Of a stretch of 64,000 nt of DNA, positions 28,372 to 36,358 are shown one piece after another. The notes below the pieces were generated by a model, which worked only from the letters and a program-made list of their open reading frames with translations, did not search any database and had not been told where the DNA came from. This DNA is from Aquimarina sp. ERC-38. GTDB taxonomy: Bacteria > Bacteroidota > Bacteroidia > Flavobacteriales > Flavobacteriaceae. The DNA is taken from the NCBI RefSeq assembly GCF_026222555.1, contig NZ_CP098511.1:62001-126000 (forward strand). Direction: 5' to 3'. The position numbers were made by a program, and so were the translations under genes. Every line of letters starts with the position of its first letter. The stretch's first letter is position 1.

Positions 28372-30018
28372 ATGAAAAGATTACTTATATATAGTTTATT
28401 TTTACTTATGCTAAGCTCATGCGAAGATGCACTGGATATCATACAAGATGGTGAGCTAAACGATCAAGCATTATTTACTTCTGTAGATAATATGCAATTG
28501 GTATTAAATGAAGTTTATGATCAAATGACAGTTGTAAACGAACAGATAGTGGGTTCACAACTAACTGATGAAGTAGCGCTAGGTGATGCTGGATTTCCTG
28601 GAAATACACACAGCTTCCAAATTTTCTCTACTAATGGATTCGCTGAAAATATTTGGTCTCAAAAATATTTAGTGATTGACAGAGCTAATCGATTGATAAG
28701 AGGTTCAGAATTTTTCACACCTATTGATGAAGATCTTCCTCGATACAATAATATTTTAGCTCAGGCTAGAGCAATAAGAGCTTTTGCTCATTTTCAACTG
28801 TTAGTTTATTTTTCTACAGATATAACTAATGATTCTGCACTAGGCGTAATGTTATCGGATCAGGTTCAAAATATAGATACTGACCTTCCAAGATCAACTG
28901 TTGGGGAAGTTTTTACTTTCATTGAAGAAGATTTGGCTTTTGCTTCAACAAATTTGACCAACCCAACTACCGGTGAAGGAAGTTATAATTTTTTCAACAC
29001 TAACATTATAGATGCTATGCGAGCTCGTATGTATCTTTATAGAGAGAATTACGAATTAGCAGAACAGTTTGCTGATAATATAATAAATAACTCAGGTATT
29101 AATTTAGCACAAAGCACAGGTAACCTCCCAAATAATTTTCCTCAATCTACTAGTGAAACTGCACAAATTGGCGCGGAAGGTCAGAGTTCTTTTGACACTG
29201 CGCCACCTGAAACAAGTCCTATACAATTAGCTCTTTTTGAAATGGATCGTTCTGCAGCCGGAACTCCTATTGCACCGGATTATAGGTTGATGTGGATTGA
29301 TGCAATTCAAGGTGAAATTATATTTTCAATGCCAAGACCTAATAATGCTAATAATTACGGATCTATATATAACACTAATCAATCTTATACTGGTGGGGCT
29401 CCTCTTTGGGATATGGGTCGTAATCTTTATACTCTATATACACAACCTCTTGGAAACGGAGCTCAGGATTTTAGAAGATGGTGTTTCGTAGATCGTTCTG
29501 CAACTATTTCACCAAATCCTACGGAAGCAACCCGTACTTCAGAGGTTATTGTAATTGATAAATATCCAGGGAAAGCTGGAAGTCATAATTCAAATGATGT
29601 CAAAATTTTTAGAATGTCTGAAATGTATTTTATTAAAGCAGAATGTAGAGTTGAGGCAGGTGATTTAATTAGTGCCGCTAATTTAATTCAAGAAGTAAGA
29701 CAAGCAAGAAATTATATTAATGGTGCTATAGTACCTACACCTTCTTATGCTAATTCTACAGAGGCTTATGCAGATATTTTACTTGAACGTAATAAGGAAT
29801 TATGTTTTGAAGGTCATCGATATATTGATCTTAAAAGGATTGGTCTGGATGCCGGTGTTAACGAGACAAATAGGTTTATAACAGATTCTGAAAATTCTTC
29901 CGCTACCAGTCCATTTAATATATCGGTGAATGATTTTCGTTTTACATTACCCATTCCACAAGACGAAATAAATGTTAACGATAATATGGTTCAAAATCCA
30001 GGAGAAACATATCAGTAA
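28372..30018 (+). CDS. SusD/RagB family nutrient-binding lipoprotein (second pair)
   Basis: A 548-residue lipoprotein with lipobox LLMLSSC at Cys17. Family features are the helix ARAIRAFAHFQLLVYFS (TPR-like), MSEMYFIKAECRVEAGDL, the C-terminal ERNKELCFEGHRYIDLKRIG, and the terminal RFTLPIPQDEINVN. It is the lid/binding partner of the SusC protein encoded 10 bp upstream. It is cotranscribed, and the unit ends at the terminator near 30170-30203. Confidence 0.93.
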   Translation: MKRLLIYSLFLLMLSSCEDALDIIQDGELNDQALFTSVDNMQLVLNEVYDQMTVVNEQIVGSQLTDEVALGDAGFPGNTHSFQIFSTNGFAENIWSQKYLVIDRANRLIRGSEFFTPIDEDLPRYNNILAQARAIRAFAHFQLLVYFSTDITNDSALGVMLSDQVQNIDTDLPRSTVGEVFTFIEEDLAFASTNLTNPTTGEGSYNFFNTNIIDAMRARMYLYRENYELAEQFADNIINNSGINLAQSTGNLPNNFPQSTSETAQIGAEGQSSFDTAPPETSPIQLALFEMDRSAAGTPIAPDYRLMWIDAIQGEIIFSMPRPNNANNYGSIYNTNQSYTGGAPLWDMGRNLYTLYTQPLGNGAQDFRRWCFVDRSATISPNPTEATRTSEVIVIDKYPGKAGSHNSNDVKIFRMSEMYFIKAECRVEAGDLISAANLIQEVRQARNYINGAIVPTPSYANSTEAYADILLERNKELCFEGHRYIDLKRIGLDAGVNETNRFITDSENSSATSPFNISVNDFRFTLPIPQDEINVNDNMVQNPGETYQ

Positions 30019-30169
30019 AATTGATTTTTAAATTCAACATTTATAATTTAGGCTATCAAGATTGAACGGATAGTTTAAATTTTAATTAAAGCTATCAATT
30101 ACAAGCATAATTTTTGGAGCTATAGCATTCAATATATGTTCAAAAATTTTGTCTAAAAAGAAATTTACG

Positions 30170-30203
30170 AACCCTCTATTTAACCGTAGAGGGTTTTATT
30201 TTT
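30170..30203 (+). terminator. Terminator of the second SusC/SusD pair
   Basis: The nine-base-pair stem AACCCTCTA / TAGAGGGTT with an eight-base loop is followed by TTATTTTTTAT. It lies inside an upstream in-frame extension of rlmB, which argues that the extension is not translated. Confidence 0.8.
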
Positions 30204-30209
30204 TATCCC

Positions 30210-30217
30210 TACTTTTG
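30210..30217 (+). promoter_or_regulatory. -7 box of the rlmB promoter
   Basis: TACTTTTG is an exact TAnnTTTG match, only six bases before the rlmB ATG. Transcription would start at or very near the start codon, giving a leaderless or nearly leaderless mRNA. No clear TTG -33 box is seen. Confidence 0.6.
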
Positions 30218-30223
30218 CCCTCA

Positions 30224-30973
30224 ATGAAAAAACACCTACAAATCTACGGTCGAAGAGCTATAATGGAAGCTGTTCAAGCTGGCAAACCTCTGGAAAAAGT
30301 TTTTATCCAAAAAGGATTACAAGGAGAACTGGCGAAGGAACTATTAAGCTTATTTAAAAAGGAAGGGATTCATACATCCATGGTTCCAATTGAAAAGTTA
30401 AATCGCTTAACGGATGGAAATCATCAGGGTGTGGTAGCTAACATTTCTCCTATTACTTTTGCTGAGTTTGAACCTCTTGTTGATACCGTTATTGCAGAAA
30501 AAGAAAAACCGGTTTTTTTAATCTTAGATCAGTTATCGGATGTCCGTAATTTTGGGGCTATTATCCGTACAGCCTCGTGTACCGGAGTAGATGCTATTAT
30601 TGTTCAAAAGAAAGGCGGGGCTCCGGTTAATGAAGATACGATCAAAACATCGGCAGGTGCTGTTTTTCAAATTCCAATTTGCAAAGTAGATCATATTAAG
30701 GATGCTGTTTTCTATCTTCAGGGTTCGGGTGTTCAGGTAGTTGCTGCAACTGAAAAAGCGTCATCATCGTTGTATGAAGCTAAACTTGATACGGCATTAG
30801 CAATTGTTATGGGTAGTGAAGGTCGAGGTATTAATCCTTCGGTTTTAAAAATAACCGATCATAATTTAAAACTTCATATGATGGGGGAGATTGGTTCATT
30901 GAATGTTTCGGTTGCTTGTGGGGTGTTTTTGTATGAAGTGGTTCGGCAACGATTTACAAACTCAGAATTATAA
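30224..30973 (+). CDS. rlmB: 23S rRNA (guanosine-2'-O-)-methyltransferase RlmB
   Basis: A 249-residue SpoU/TrmH-type methyltransferase. Known members methylate the ribose of G2251 in 23S rRNA using S-adenosylmethionine. The start MKKHLQIYGRRAI is chosen because a terminator and promoter occupy the longer frame. An N-terminal substrate-binding domain (GKPLEKVFIQKGLQ) precedes the knotted domain with its three motifs: RNFGAIIRTASCTG, IVMGSEGRGI and LNVSVACGVFLYEV. It is a monocistronic housekeeping gene. Confidence 0.92.
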   Translation: MKKHLQIYGRRAIMEAVQAGKPLEKVFIQKGLQGELAKELLSLFKKEGIHTSMVPIEKLNRLTDGNHQGVVANISPITFAEFEPLVDTVIAEKEKPVFLILDQLSDVRNFGAIIRTASCTGVDAIIVQKKGGAPVNEDTIKTSAGAVFQIPICKVDHIKDAVFYLQGSGVQVVAATEKASSSLYEAKLDTALAIVMGSEGRGINPSVLKITDHNLKLHMMGEIGSLNVSVACGVFLYEVVRQRFTNSEL

Positions 30974-31050
30974 ATTCTGAATTCAGAATTACCTACTCTA
31001 TTTGAATTGCTCATAGACATATGTAGTCAAATATCATTTTTAAGGTACTA

Positions 31051-31863
31051 TTAGTTATCTTCCGGACTATTCTTCGGTTTGTATGTATATCTAATTTCTA
31101 AATAATGATCTGATGGAGTGTTTTTAAAAAAAGGACTGTTTTCTGATAGTAGGTTTTCCAGATTTTCTTCTTCTATTATTTTCAACTCTGGTTCTTCAGG
31201 TAGGTGTTCGATAAAATTTCCATTTTCGTCAAAATGCTTTAAAAATTCATCTTCTTCTTCATTATAATCCGGTTGTTCCCAAATGTATTTCTTTGGTTTT
31301 TCAATACCTTTTTTTACAATTAACGCCAGAGAAATTCCTATTAAAAAACCAGCAGAATGTCCTTCCCAACTGATTTTTGGGTCGATGGGTGCTAAGTACC
31401 AAACCATACTTCCGTAAATAAAAATCACCAAAAAAGATAATGCCATTAAACGATAATGACGTGCAAAAATTCCTTTAAAAAATAAAAATCCAAAAAGCAT
31501 ATAAATTACCCCACTAGCTCCAATGTGATAGGAAGGCCTCCCTATCATCCAGGTTAATAATCCTGTTCCTAATACCCCCCACCCTAGTACAAACCAAACA
31601 TTTTTTGGATAGAAAAAGAAAAGAGCTGCGGTCAGAATTAATAGAGGAAGCGTATTATGCCATAGATGCGATAAATCACCGTGTACAAATGGTGAAAAAA
31701 CAATACCACGTAATCCTAACCAGGTCCTGGGGTCAACGCCTAAATAGTTAAAATCAAAATCAAAACGAATCTCAAACCAGTATACCACCCAAATTAAAAG
31801 TGTAAAAAGCAAGGGGAAACCTATAACCTTTGGATCTACCGAAAAATGTGCTTTCTCTTTCAT
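31051..31863 (-). CDS. Rhomboid family intramembrane serine protease
   Basis: A 270-residue membrane protein with about six transmembrane segments. The catalytic Ser lies in GASGVIYML and the catalytic His in GHSAGFLIG; the conserved HLWHNTLPLLIL loop/helix is also present. A cytosolic acidic tail of about 80 residues (EEDEFLKHFDENGNFIEHLPEEPELKI) is typical of flavobacterial members and not part of the active site. The substrate is unknown. It is convergent with rlmB and has its own upstream region of degenerate repeats. Confidence 0.9.
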   Translation of the reverse strand: MKEKAHFSVDPKVIGFPLLFTLLIWVVYWFEIRFDFDFNYLGVDPRTWLGLRGIVFSPFVHGDLSHLWHNTLPLLILTAALFFFYPKNVWFVLGWGVLGTGLLTWMIGRPSYHIGASGVIYMLFGFLFFKGIFARHYRLMALSFLVIFIYGSMVWYLAPIDPKISWEGHSAGFLIGISLALIVKKGIEKPKKYIWEQPDYNEEEDEFLKHFDENGNFIEHLPEEPELKIIEEENLENLLSENSPFFKNTPSDHYLEIRYTYKPKNSPEDN

Positions 31864-31916
31864 CTACCTCTAATTTATCAAAAAAACATCCAATTATAGG
31901 ATTTCGGTTAAATTGT

Positions 31917-32066
31917 CAGGGTTCGAGTGGCCTCACCCTTCTGTGTAGTACTCTTTTTTTACATAATTACGTTTGAGTAACCTCACCCCGCAACGTATTA
32001 CTTTTAAATAACCTACTTACGAGGACAGAGGTGAACATTGAAATTATCGAAATGCTCTCGAAGTCC
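31917..32066. repeat. Diverged copy of the 174-bp repeat
   Basis: It begins GGGTTCGAGTGGCCTCACCC and ends CTCTCGAAGTCCG, like the units at 32409-32994, but with many substitutions and indels in between. It ends directly at the stop codon of the GIY-YIG gene, so repeats sit on both sides of that gene. Confidence 0.65.
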
Positions 32067-32068
32067 GC

Positions 32069-32368
32069 TTACGTATTGTCTTTCCTATCTCTATATGCTT
32101 TGGCTAAACCGGGTAGTGCTTCGAGATTTCCATTTATTAATGCTTCTTTTTTAGCTCTACTCCAACCTTGTACCTGTTTTTCTCTATAAAAAGCAGTGTC
32201 AATTCGGTTGTACAACTCGTAATATAATAGTTTAACGGGTAATCTACTTTTAGTATGTCTGGCTCCTTCCCCGTTTTGATGTTGCTCTAACCTTCTTTCT
32301 AAGTATTTAGTACTTCCTGTATAGTAAGAACCATCACTACACTCTAATATGTACATATAGCCTTTCAT
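32069..32368 (-). CDS. GIY-YIG domain protein
   Basis: A 99-residue single-domain protein of the YhbQ/UPF0213-like type. The motif appears as GYMYILECSDGSYYTGSTKYLERRLEQHQNG, in shorter pieces MYILECSDGSYYTG (about 5-18) and RRLEQH (25-30), with a conserved Glu in YREKQVQGWSRAKKEAL. Such proteins are predicted nucleases, but their cellular role is usually unknown. It is flanked on both sides by copies of the 174-bp repeat and stands alone, with a terminal Arg/Asp-rich tail. Confidence 0.88.
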   Translation of the reverse strand: MKGYMYILECSDGSYYTGSTKYLERRLEQHQNGEGARHTKSRLPVKLLYYELYNRIDTAFYREKQVQGWSRAKKEALINGNLEALPGLAKAYRDRKDNT

Positions 32369-32408
32369 CGTAATACAAATTTATAAAAACTATGTATAAA
32401 TTACCAGG

Positions 32409-32994
32409 GTTCGAGTGGCCTCACCCTTCTATGTAGTACTTTTTTTCATATAACTATACTTGAGGACTGGGGTTCGAGAACCTCACCCCCTCTTTGTAGT
32501 ACTTCTTTTTCATATAACTGTACCCAAGGGCTGAGGTGATACACTGAGTTTGTCGAGGTACTTTCGAAGTCCGGTTACATTGGTTCGAGTGGCCTCACCC
32601 TTCTATGTAGTACTTTTTTTCATATAACTATACTTGAGGACTGGGGTTCGAGAACCTCACCCCCTCTTTGTAGTACTTCTTTTTCATATAACTGTACCCA
32701 AGGGCTGAGGTGATACACTGAGTTTGTCGAGGTACTTTCGAAGTCCGGTTACATTGGTTCGAGTGGCCTCACCCTTCTATGTAGTACTTTTTTTTCATAT
32801 AACTATACTCGAGGACTGAGGCTCTCGAAGTCCGGTTTCATTGGTTCGAGAACTTCACCCTTCCATGTAGCATTCTTTTTCATATAACTATACTCGAGGA
32901 CTGAAGTGATACACTGAGTTTGTCAAAGTACTCTCGAAGTCCGGGGTTCGAATTACCTCACCCCTCTTCCATATAGTACTCTTCTTAGTATGAT
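32409..32994. repeat. Tandem array of a 174-bp intergenic repeat
   Basis: Two nearly identical units start at 32409 and 32583 (GTTCGAGTGGCCTCACCC). A third starting at 32757 has an internal deletion. Two further degenerate partial units follow, beginning at about 32843 and 32945. Within each unit the phrase 'TTCGAG - CCTCACCC - TAGTACT - CATATAACT' occurs twice, so the unit is itself a diverged dimer. The second half holds a TCGACAAACTCAGTG-type motif on the minus strand. No frame is open through it. Confidence 0.85.
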
Positions 32995-33074
32995 AATACC
33001 TGTAAATAAGGGTTTACTACATATAAAATTATATAGATACGCTATCTAGTTTTGGATAACTATTACAAATTATA

Positions 33075-33419
33075 TTAATTATTATTTTCCATTAATATAA
33101 CAACCTGTTTACGTAAAAATGGAAGATCTTCTATAGTAGTTTGCCAAACTGCCTCCAGATCTACTTTGAAATATTCATGTATTTAAATATTTCTCATGCC
33201 TTTAATCTGCTTCCAGGGGATTTGATCATAACTCTCTTTAAAGTGTATATCAATAGCATTTGCAGCTTCCCCTATAATTTCCAAATTTCTAATAATAGCA
33301 TCTTGTTTTATCCAATCTGCTTTAAATTCTTTAATAGAAATCTCGCTACTAATTGACAAAATTTTATCTATACATTCTACCATATGCTTAAGCCGATAAA
33401 CATTTTTGTTAAGTTCCAT
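33075..33419 (-). pseudogene. hepT: HepT-like toxin with an in-frame stop in its active-site motif
   Basis: The frame encodes MELNKNVYRLKHMVECIDKI ... IIRNLEIIGEAANAID ... GMRNI, then TAA (33183-33185). It continues in the same frame as IHEYFKVDLEAVWQTTIEDLPFLRKQ to a second stop at 33075. HepT (DUF86, HEPN fold) proteins are about 110-140 residues and carry an RX4-6HXY RNase motif. Here it would be R-N-I-stop-I-H-E-Y, so the nonsense codon falls between the Arg and the catalytic His. A TTA-to-TAA change would explain it. The start overlaps the end of the MntA-like gene by 11 bases. Unless read through, the toxin is inactive. Confidence 0.88.
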
Positions 33420-33696
33420 AAATGGTAATCAAATCCTTCAATATGGATCGCTCTATTCCAGGATGTAGCGCACTTTTAGCGATAAAATCCACCTTTTTAT
33501 TCAACCTCTCCATTAATTTCTCGTTAATATCAGTTAATGCAAATAAAGAAATAGGCTTGTTGAAATCATATAATAAATCAATATCACTTTCACTACTTTC
33601 TTCATTTCTAGCAAAAGAACCAAACACTCCGATATATCTAGGCTGATAAGGCTTTAAGATTTTAATTATGATATCTTTTTGTTTCTCAGAAAGCAT
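33409..33696 (-). CDS. mntA: MntA-like minimal nucleotidyltransferase antitoxin
   Basis: A 95-residue protein with the GSX10DXD nucleotidyltransferase motif (GSFARNEESSESDIDLLYDF, about residues 26-45) and a third acidic position in KVDFIA. In studied HepT-MntA modules the antitoxin adds AMP to the Tyr of the HepT RX4HXY motif. It lies upstream of and overlaps the HepT-like gene, the usual order. The antitoxin itself looks intact although its toxin partner is truncated. Confidence 0.9.
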   Translation of the reverse strand: MLSEKQKDIIIKILKPYQPRYIGVFGSFARNEESSESDIDLLYDFNKPISLFALTDINEKLMERLNKKVDFIAKSALHPGIERSILKDLITIYGT

Positions 33697-33845
33697 TTTG
33701 TAAAACTACTTATTTAATTTAATTCATACAAAATCAATAAAATAAAAAGTACTTATTAATTTCTTCTCACTTTATAAACTAAAATTTTATTATGAGAGCT
33801 GAGACTCCGGAAACCTGAAATTTACTATTATTTCCAAAATTCAAC

Positions 33846-33853
33846 TACTTTTG
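33846..33853 (+). promoter_or_regulatory. -7 box of the rarA promoter
   Basis: TACTTTTG, an exact TAnnTTTG match, lies four bases before the ATG. The stretch TACTTTTGCCCT is identical to that in front of rlmB, again pointing to a leaderless or nearly leaderless transcript. Confidence 0.6.
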
Positions 33854-33857
33854 CCCT

Positions 33858-35138
33858 ATGACAACTCCTCTTGCGGAACGAATTCGACCTAAAACCTTGG
33901 AAGCTTATCTAAGCCAGGAGCATCTGGTGGGTCCCAAAGGTTCGCTGACGCAACAGGTAAAAAGAGGAATTATTCCTTCTTTAATTTTATGGGGACCTCC
34001 AGGCGTTGGTAAAACTACCCTGGCTACCATTATAGCCAAAGAATCCGGAAGACCTTTTTATACCTTAAGTGCTATTAATAGCGGAGTAAAAGAGGTTCGG
34101 GAAGTCATTGAAAAAGCGAAACAAAGTGGTGGGCTTTTTACTGTTAAAAACCCTATTTTATTTATTGACGAAATACACAGGTTTAGTAAATCTCAACAAG
34201 ATTCGTTGCTAGGTGCCGTAGAAAAGGGTTGGGTTACTTTAATTGGCGCTACTACGGAGAATCCAAGTTTTGAAGTGATACCCGCCCTACTATCCCGTTG
34301 TCAGGTGTATATTCTGGAGCCTTTTAGTAAAAATCATCTCGAACAATTGTTGAAAAGAGCAGTAACAGAAGATGAATTACTTAAAACACTTACTATTGAC
34401 ATTAAAGAGTCCGAAGCTCTCTTTAAACTAAGTGGTGGTGATGCGAGAAAACTTTTAAATATCTTTGAATTAGTAGTGAATAGTCAGGATCCTGAAGATA
34501 CCATTACTATTACGAATGAATTAGTAGAACAACTCATCCAGCAGAAAACAGTTCGCTATGATAAAACGGGAGAGCAACATTATGACATTATTTCGGCTTT
34601 TATTAAATCGATCAGAGGTAGTGACCCTAATGCTGCGGTATATTGGCTAGCAAGAATGATTGAAGGGGGTGAATCTTTAACTTTTATTGCCCGGCGAATG
34701 ATCATCTCCGCTTCAGAAGATATTGGAAATGCAAATCCTACTGCATTGATCATGGCAACTAATACTTTTCAGGCCGCAACTACCGTAGGATATCCGGAAG
34801 CTCGAATTATTCTAAGTCAATGTGCGGTTTACCTGGCAACTTCGGCAAAAAGTAATGCTTCTTATGTAGCGATTAATAAGGCGCAACAAACGGTAAAACA
34901 AACTGGTGATCTTGCCGTGCCCTTATCCTTGCGCAATGCTCCTACTAAACTTATGAAAGAATTAGGATATGGGGATGAGTATCAATATGCTCACGATTTT
35001 ACTCATAATTTTGTAGCCCATGAATTTTTACCGGATGAACTACAAAACACTACTTTCTACGAACCTGGTAAGAACACCCGTGAAAATGCGTTACGGGAAT
35101 TTTTAAAAACACGTTGGAAGGATAAATATGGGTATTAA
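33858..35138 (+). CDS. rarA: Replication-associated recombination protein A (RarA/MgsA)
   Basis: A 426-residue AAA+ ATPase. Walker A is GPPGVGKTT (about 46-54) and Walker B is LFIDEIHRF (about 101-109). Sensor regions are ATTENPSFEV and the arginine-finger-type LLSRCQVY, and the C-terminal clamp-loader-like domain has GSDPNAAVYWLARMIEGGE. RarA proteins act at stalled replication forks and interact with SSB and the clamp loader. The length is typical. It is monocistronic with its own promoter. Confidence 0.95.
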   Translation: MTTPLAERIRPKTLEAYLSQEHLVGPKGSLTQQVKRGIIPSLILWGPPGVGKTTLATIIAKESGRPFYTLSAINSGVKEVREVIEKAKQSGGLFTVKNPILFIDEIHRFSKSQQDSLLGAVEKGWVTLIGATTENPSFEVIPALLSRCQVYILEPFSKNHLEQLLKRAVTEDELLKTLTIDIKESEALFKLSGGDARKLLNIFELVVNSQDPEDTITITNELVEQLIQQKTVRYDKTGEQHYDIISAFIKSIRGSDPNAAVYWLARMIEGGESLTFIARRMIISASEDIGNANPTALIMATNTFQAATTVGYPEARIILSQCAVYLATSAKSNASYVAINKAQQTVKQTGDLAVPLSLRNAPTKLMKELGYGDEYQYAHDFTHNFVAHEFLPDELQNTTFYEPGKNTRENALREFLKTRWKDKYGY

Positions 35139-35313
35139 ATAATAAATTCAGAATTATGAAGGATTAATCGATGATATAAAGTGATAAACTAAGATGGGTT
35201 AGATTTGAAATGTCAGATTTTTTAAAACCTAGACGCTAGACCGCTCCTCAAATTATAAAATTACAAAACGATAAAATTCGCAAGTAACTAATAACAAAAA
35301 CTTAAATAACTTT

Positions 35314-35380
35314 TGGCTTTTAGCTAGTGACTAGTGGCTTTTGGCTAGTAGCTAATGGCTAGTAGCTAATGGCTAGTAAA
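35314..35380. repeat. Short direct repeats of GGCTAGTAGCTAAT
   Basis: The 14-base unit GGCTAGTAGCTAAT occurs twice in tandem (35343 onward) and is preceded by related TAGCTAGTGACTAGTGGC. It lies at the junction of two convergent genes. It is probably a replication-slippage product with no evident role. Confidence 0.7.
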
Positions 35381-35388
35381 CTACAGAA

Positions 35389-36348
35389 TTACTGACGGGC
35401 AAAGGTATCTTTAATTAATTGATTAGTTGCCGGATTGACCCTTTCTAATATTAAGTTACCAAAAGCATCAAAATAGGCAACACCACTATAATCCCCGGCA
35501 TTTACCAGGTAGGTAGTATCACGACTAGACTTTACCAAAGTTCCTAATTGCTTTTTTTCTGAATCGAGTATTTGAATAAAAATATATCCGGAAGGTGTAG
35601 GCTGTAGTTGAAATTGAAAGTCACGTAAGATAAAGTTAAGTTTCTTTGAATTGTACTTATTTTCAACCACTTCTTTTTTGAGAGCAATCGCTTCGTTAGT
35701 ATCTGACTCCGCATGTTCTTCGGAGTCCTTTTTTAATATTTCTTTATTATCTGAAGCAACCGAATTTTGAGTAGCTTGAACTGTTTTGTTTAAGCTTAAA
35801 TTTGCGCTTTCTTTAGGCTTCTTATTTTCTATGTCTTTCTTAGAAATACTTAGATTTTCAGACGATTGTGGTATTGATGGCACCGTGACCACTTCCGCCT
35901 TTTCTTTGTTAGAAACCGGTTGATAGGAATAATTAAGCTTTTCAATATCTTTAAATGCATTGCGAAGTGCTTCCTGATATGCTTTTTTAAATTCTTTTTC
36001 CCTACTTTTTCCTGGTCCTGAAGTAAAAATAACTGTTCCGAAACAATCTTTCAAACTGATTACCAACTTAGTCACGAACATTCCCGGTTGTTTTGTAACA
36101 TCCGCTGATAAAGCATTACATTTATCATCCTTAAGATCATCCGGTAGTTGCGAACCAATTACAAAAGCCGTAAAACCATATTTCTCAAATAAAAACTGAG
36201 TCAGCGAATTTAACTGATAAGCATCTTTTCCTTTGGTAAATTCATAGCTTTCCGGAACTAATACGTATTTATAGGTATTTACCTTTTTCTGCGAAAAAGT
36301 AGTAGTGCAACATAAAGTAAAAAACAGAAAAAACAGAAAAAAACGCAT
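35389..36348 (-). CDS. Conserved secreted protein of unknown function
   Basis: A 319-residue protein with a signal peptide (FFLFFLFFTLCCTTTFSQ). The N-terminal 140 residues form one compact domain (YKYVLVPESYEFTKGKDAYQLN, FGTVIFTSGPGKSREKEFKKAYQEAL). A low-complexity Lys/Ser/Glu linker (about 165-235) then leads to a small C-terminal beta-domain (FILRDFQFQLQPTPSGYIFIQI). It was not recognised as a named family. It is the last gene of an operon with a DUF5723-like beta-barrel and a lipoprotein, which suggests a cell-envelope role. Confidence 0.7.
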   Translation of the reverse strand: MRFFLFFLFFTLCCTTTFSQKKVNTYKYVLVPESYEFTKGKDAYQLNSLTQFLFEKYGFTAFVIGSQLPDDLKDDKCNALSADVTKQPGMFVTKLVISLKDCFGTVIFTSGPGKSREKEFKKAYQEALRNAFKDIEKLNYSYQPVSNKEKAEVVTVPSIPQSSENLSISKKDIENKKPKESANLSLNKTVQATQNSVASDNKEILKKDSEEHAESDTNEAIALKKEVVENKYNSKKLNFILRDFQFQLQPTPSGYIFIQILDSEKKQLGTLVKSSRDTTYLVNAGDYSGVAYFDAFGNLILERVNPATNQLIKDTFARQ

Positions 36349-36358
36349 TTTTAAATAA

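Noticed and set aside
32409..32994. Possible CRISPR array
   Set aside because: The unit is 174 bp, is continuous with no unique spacers, and no cas gene is near.
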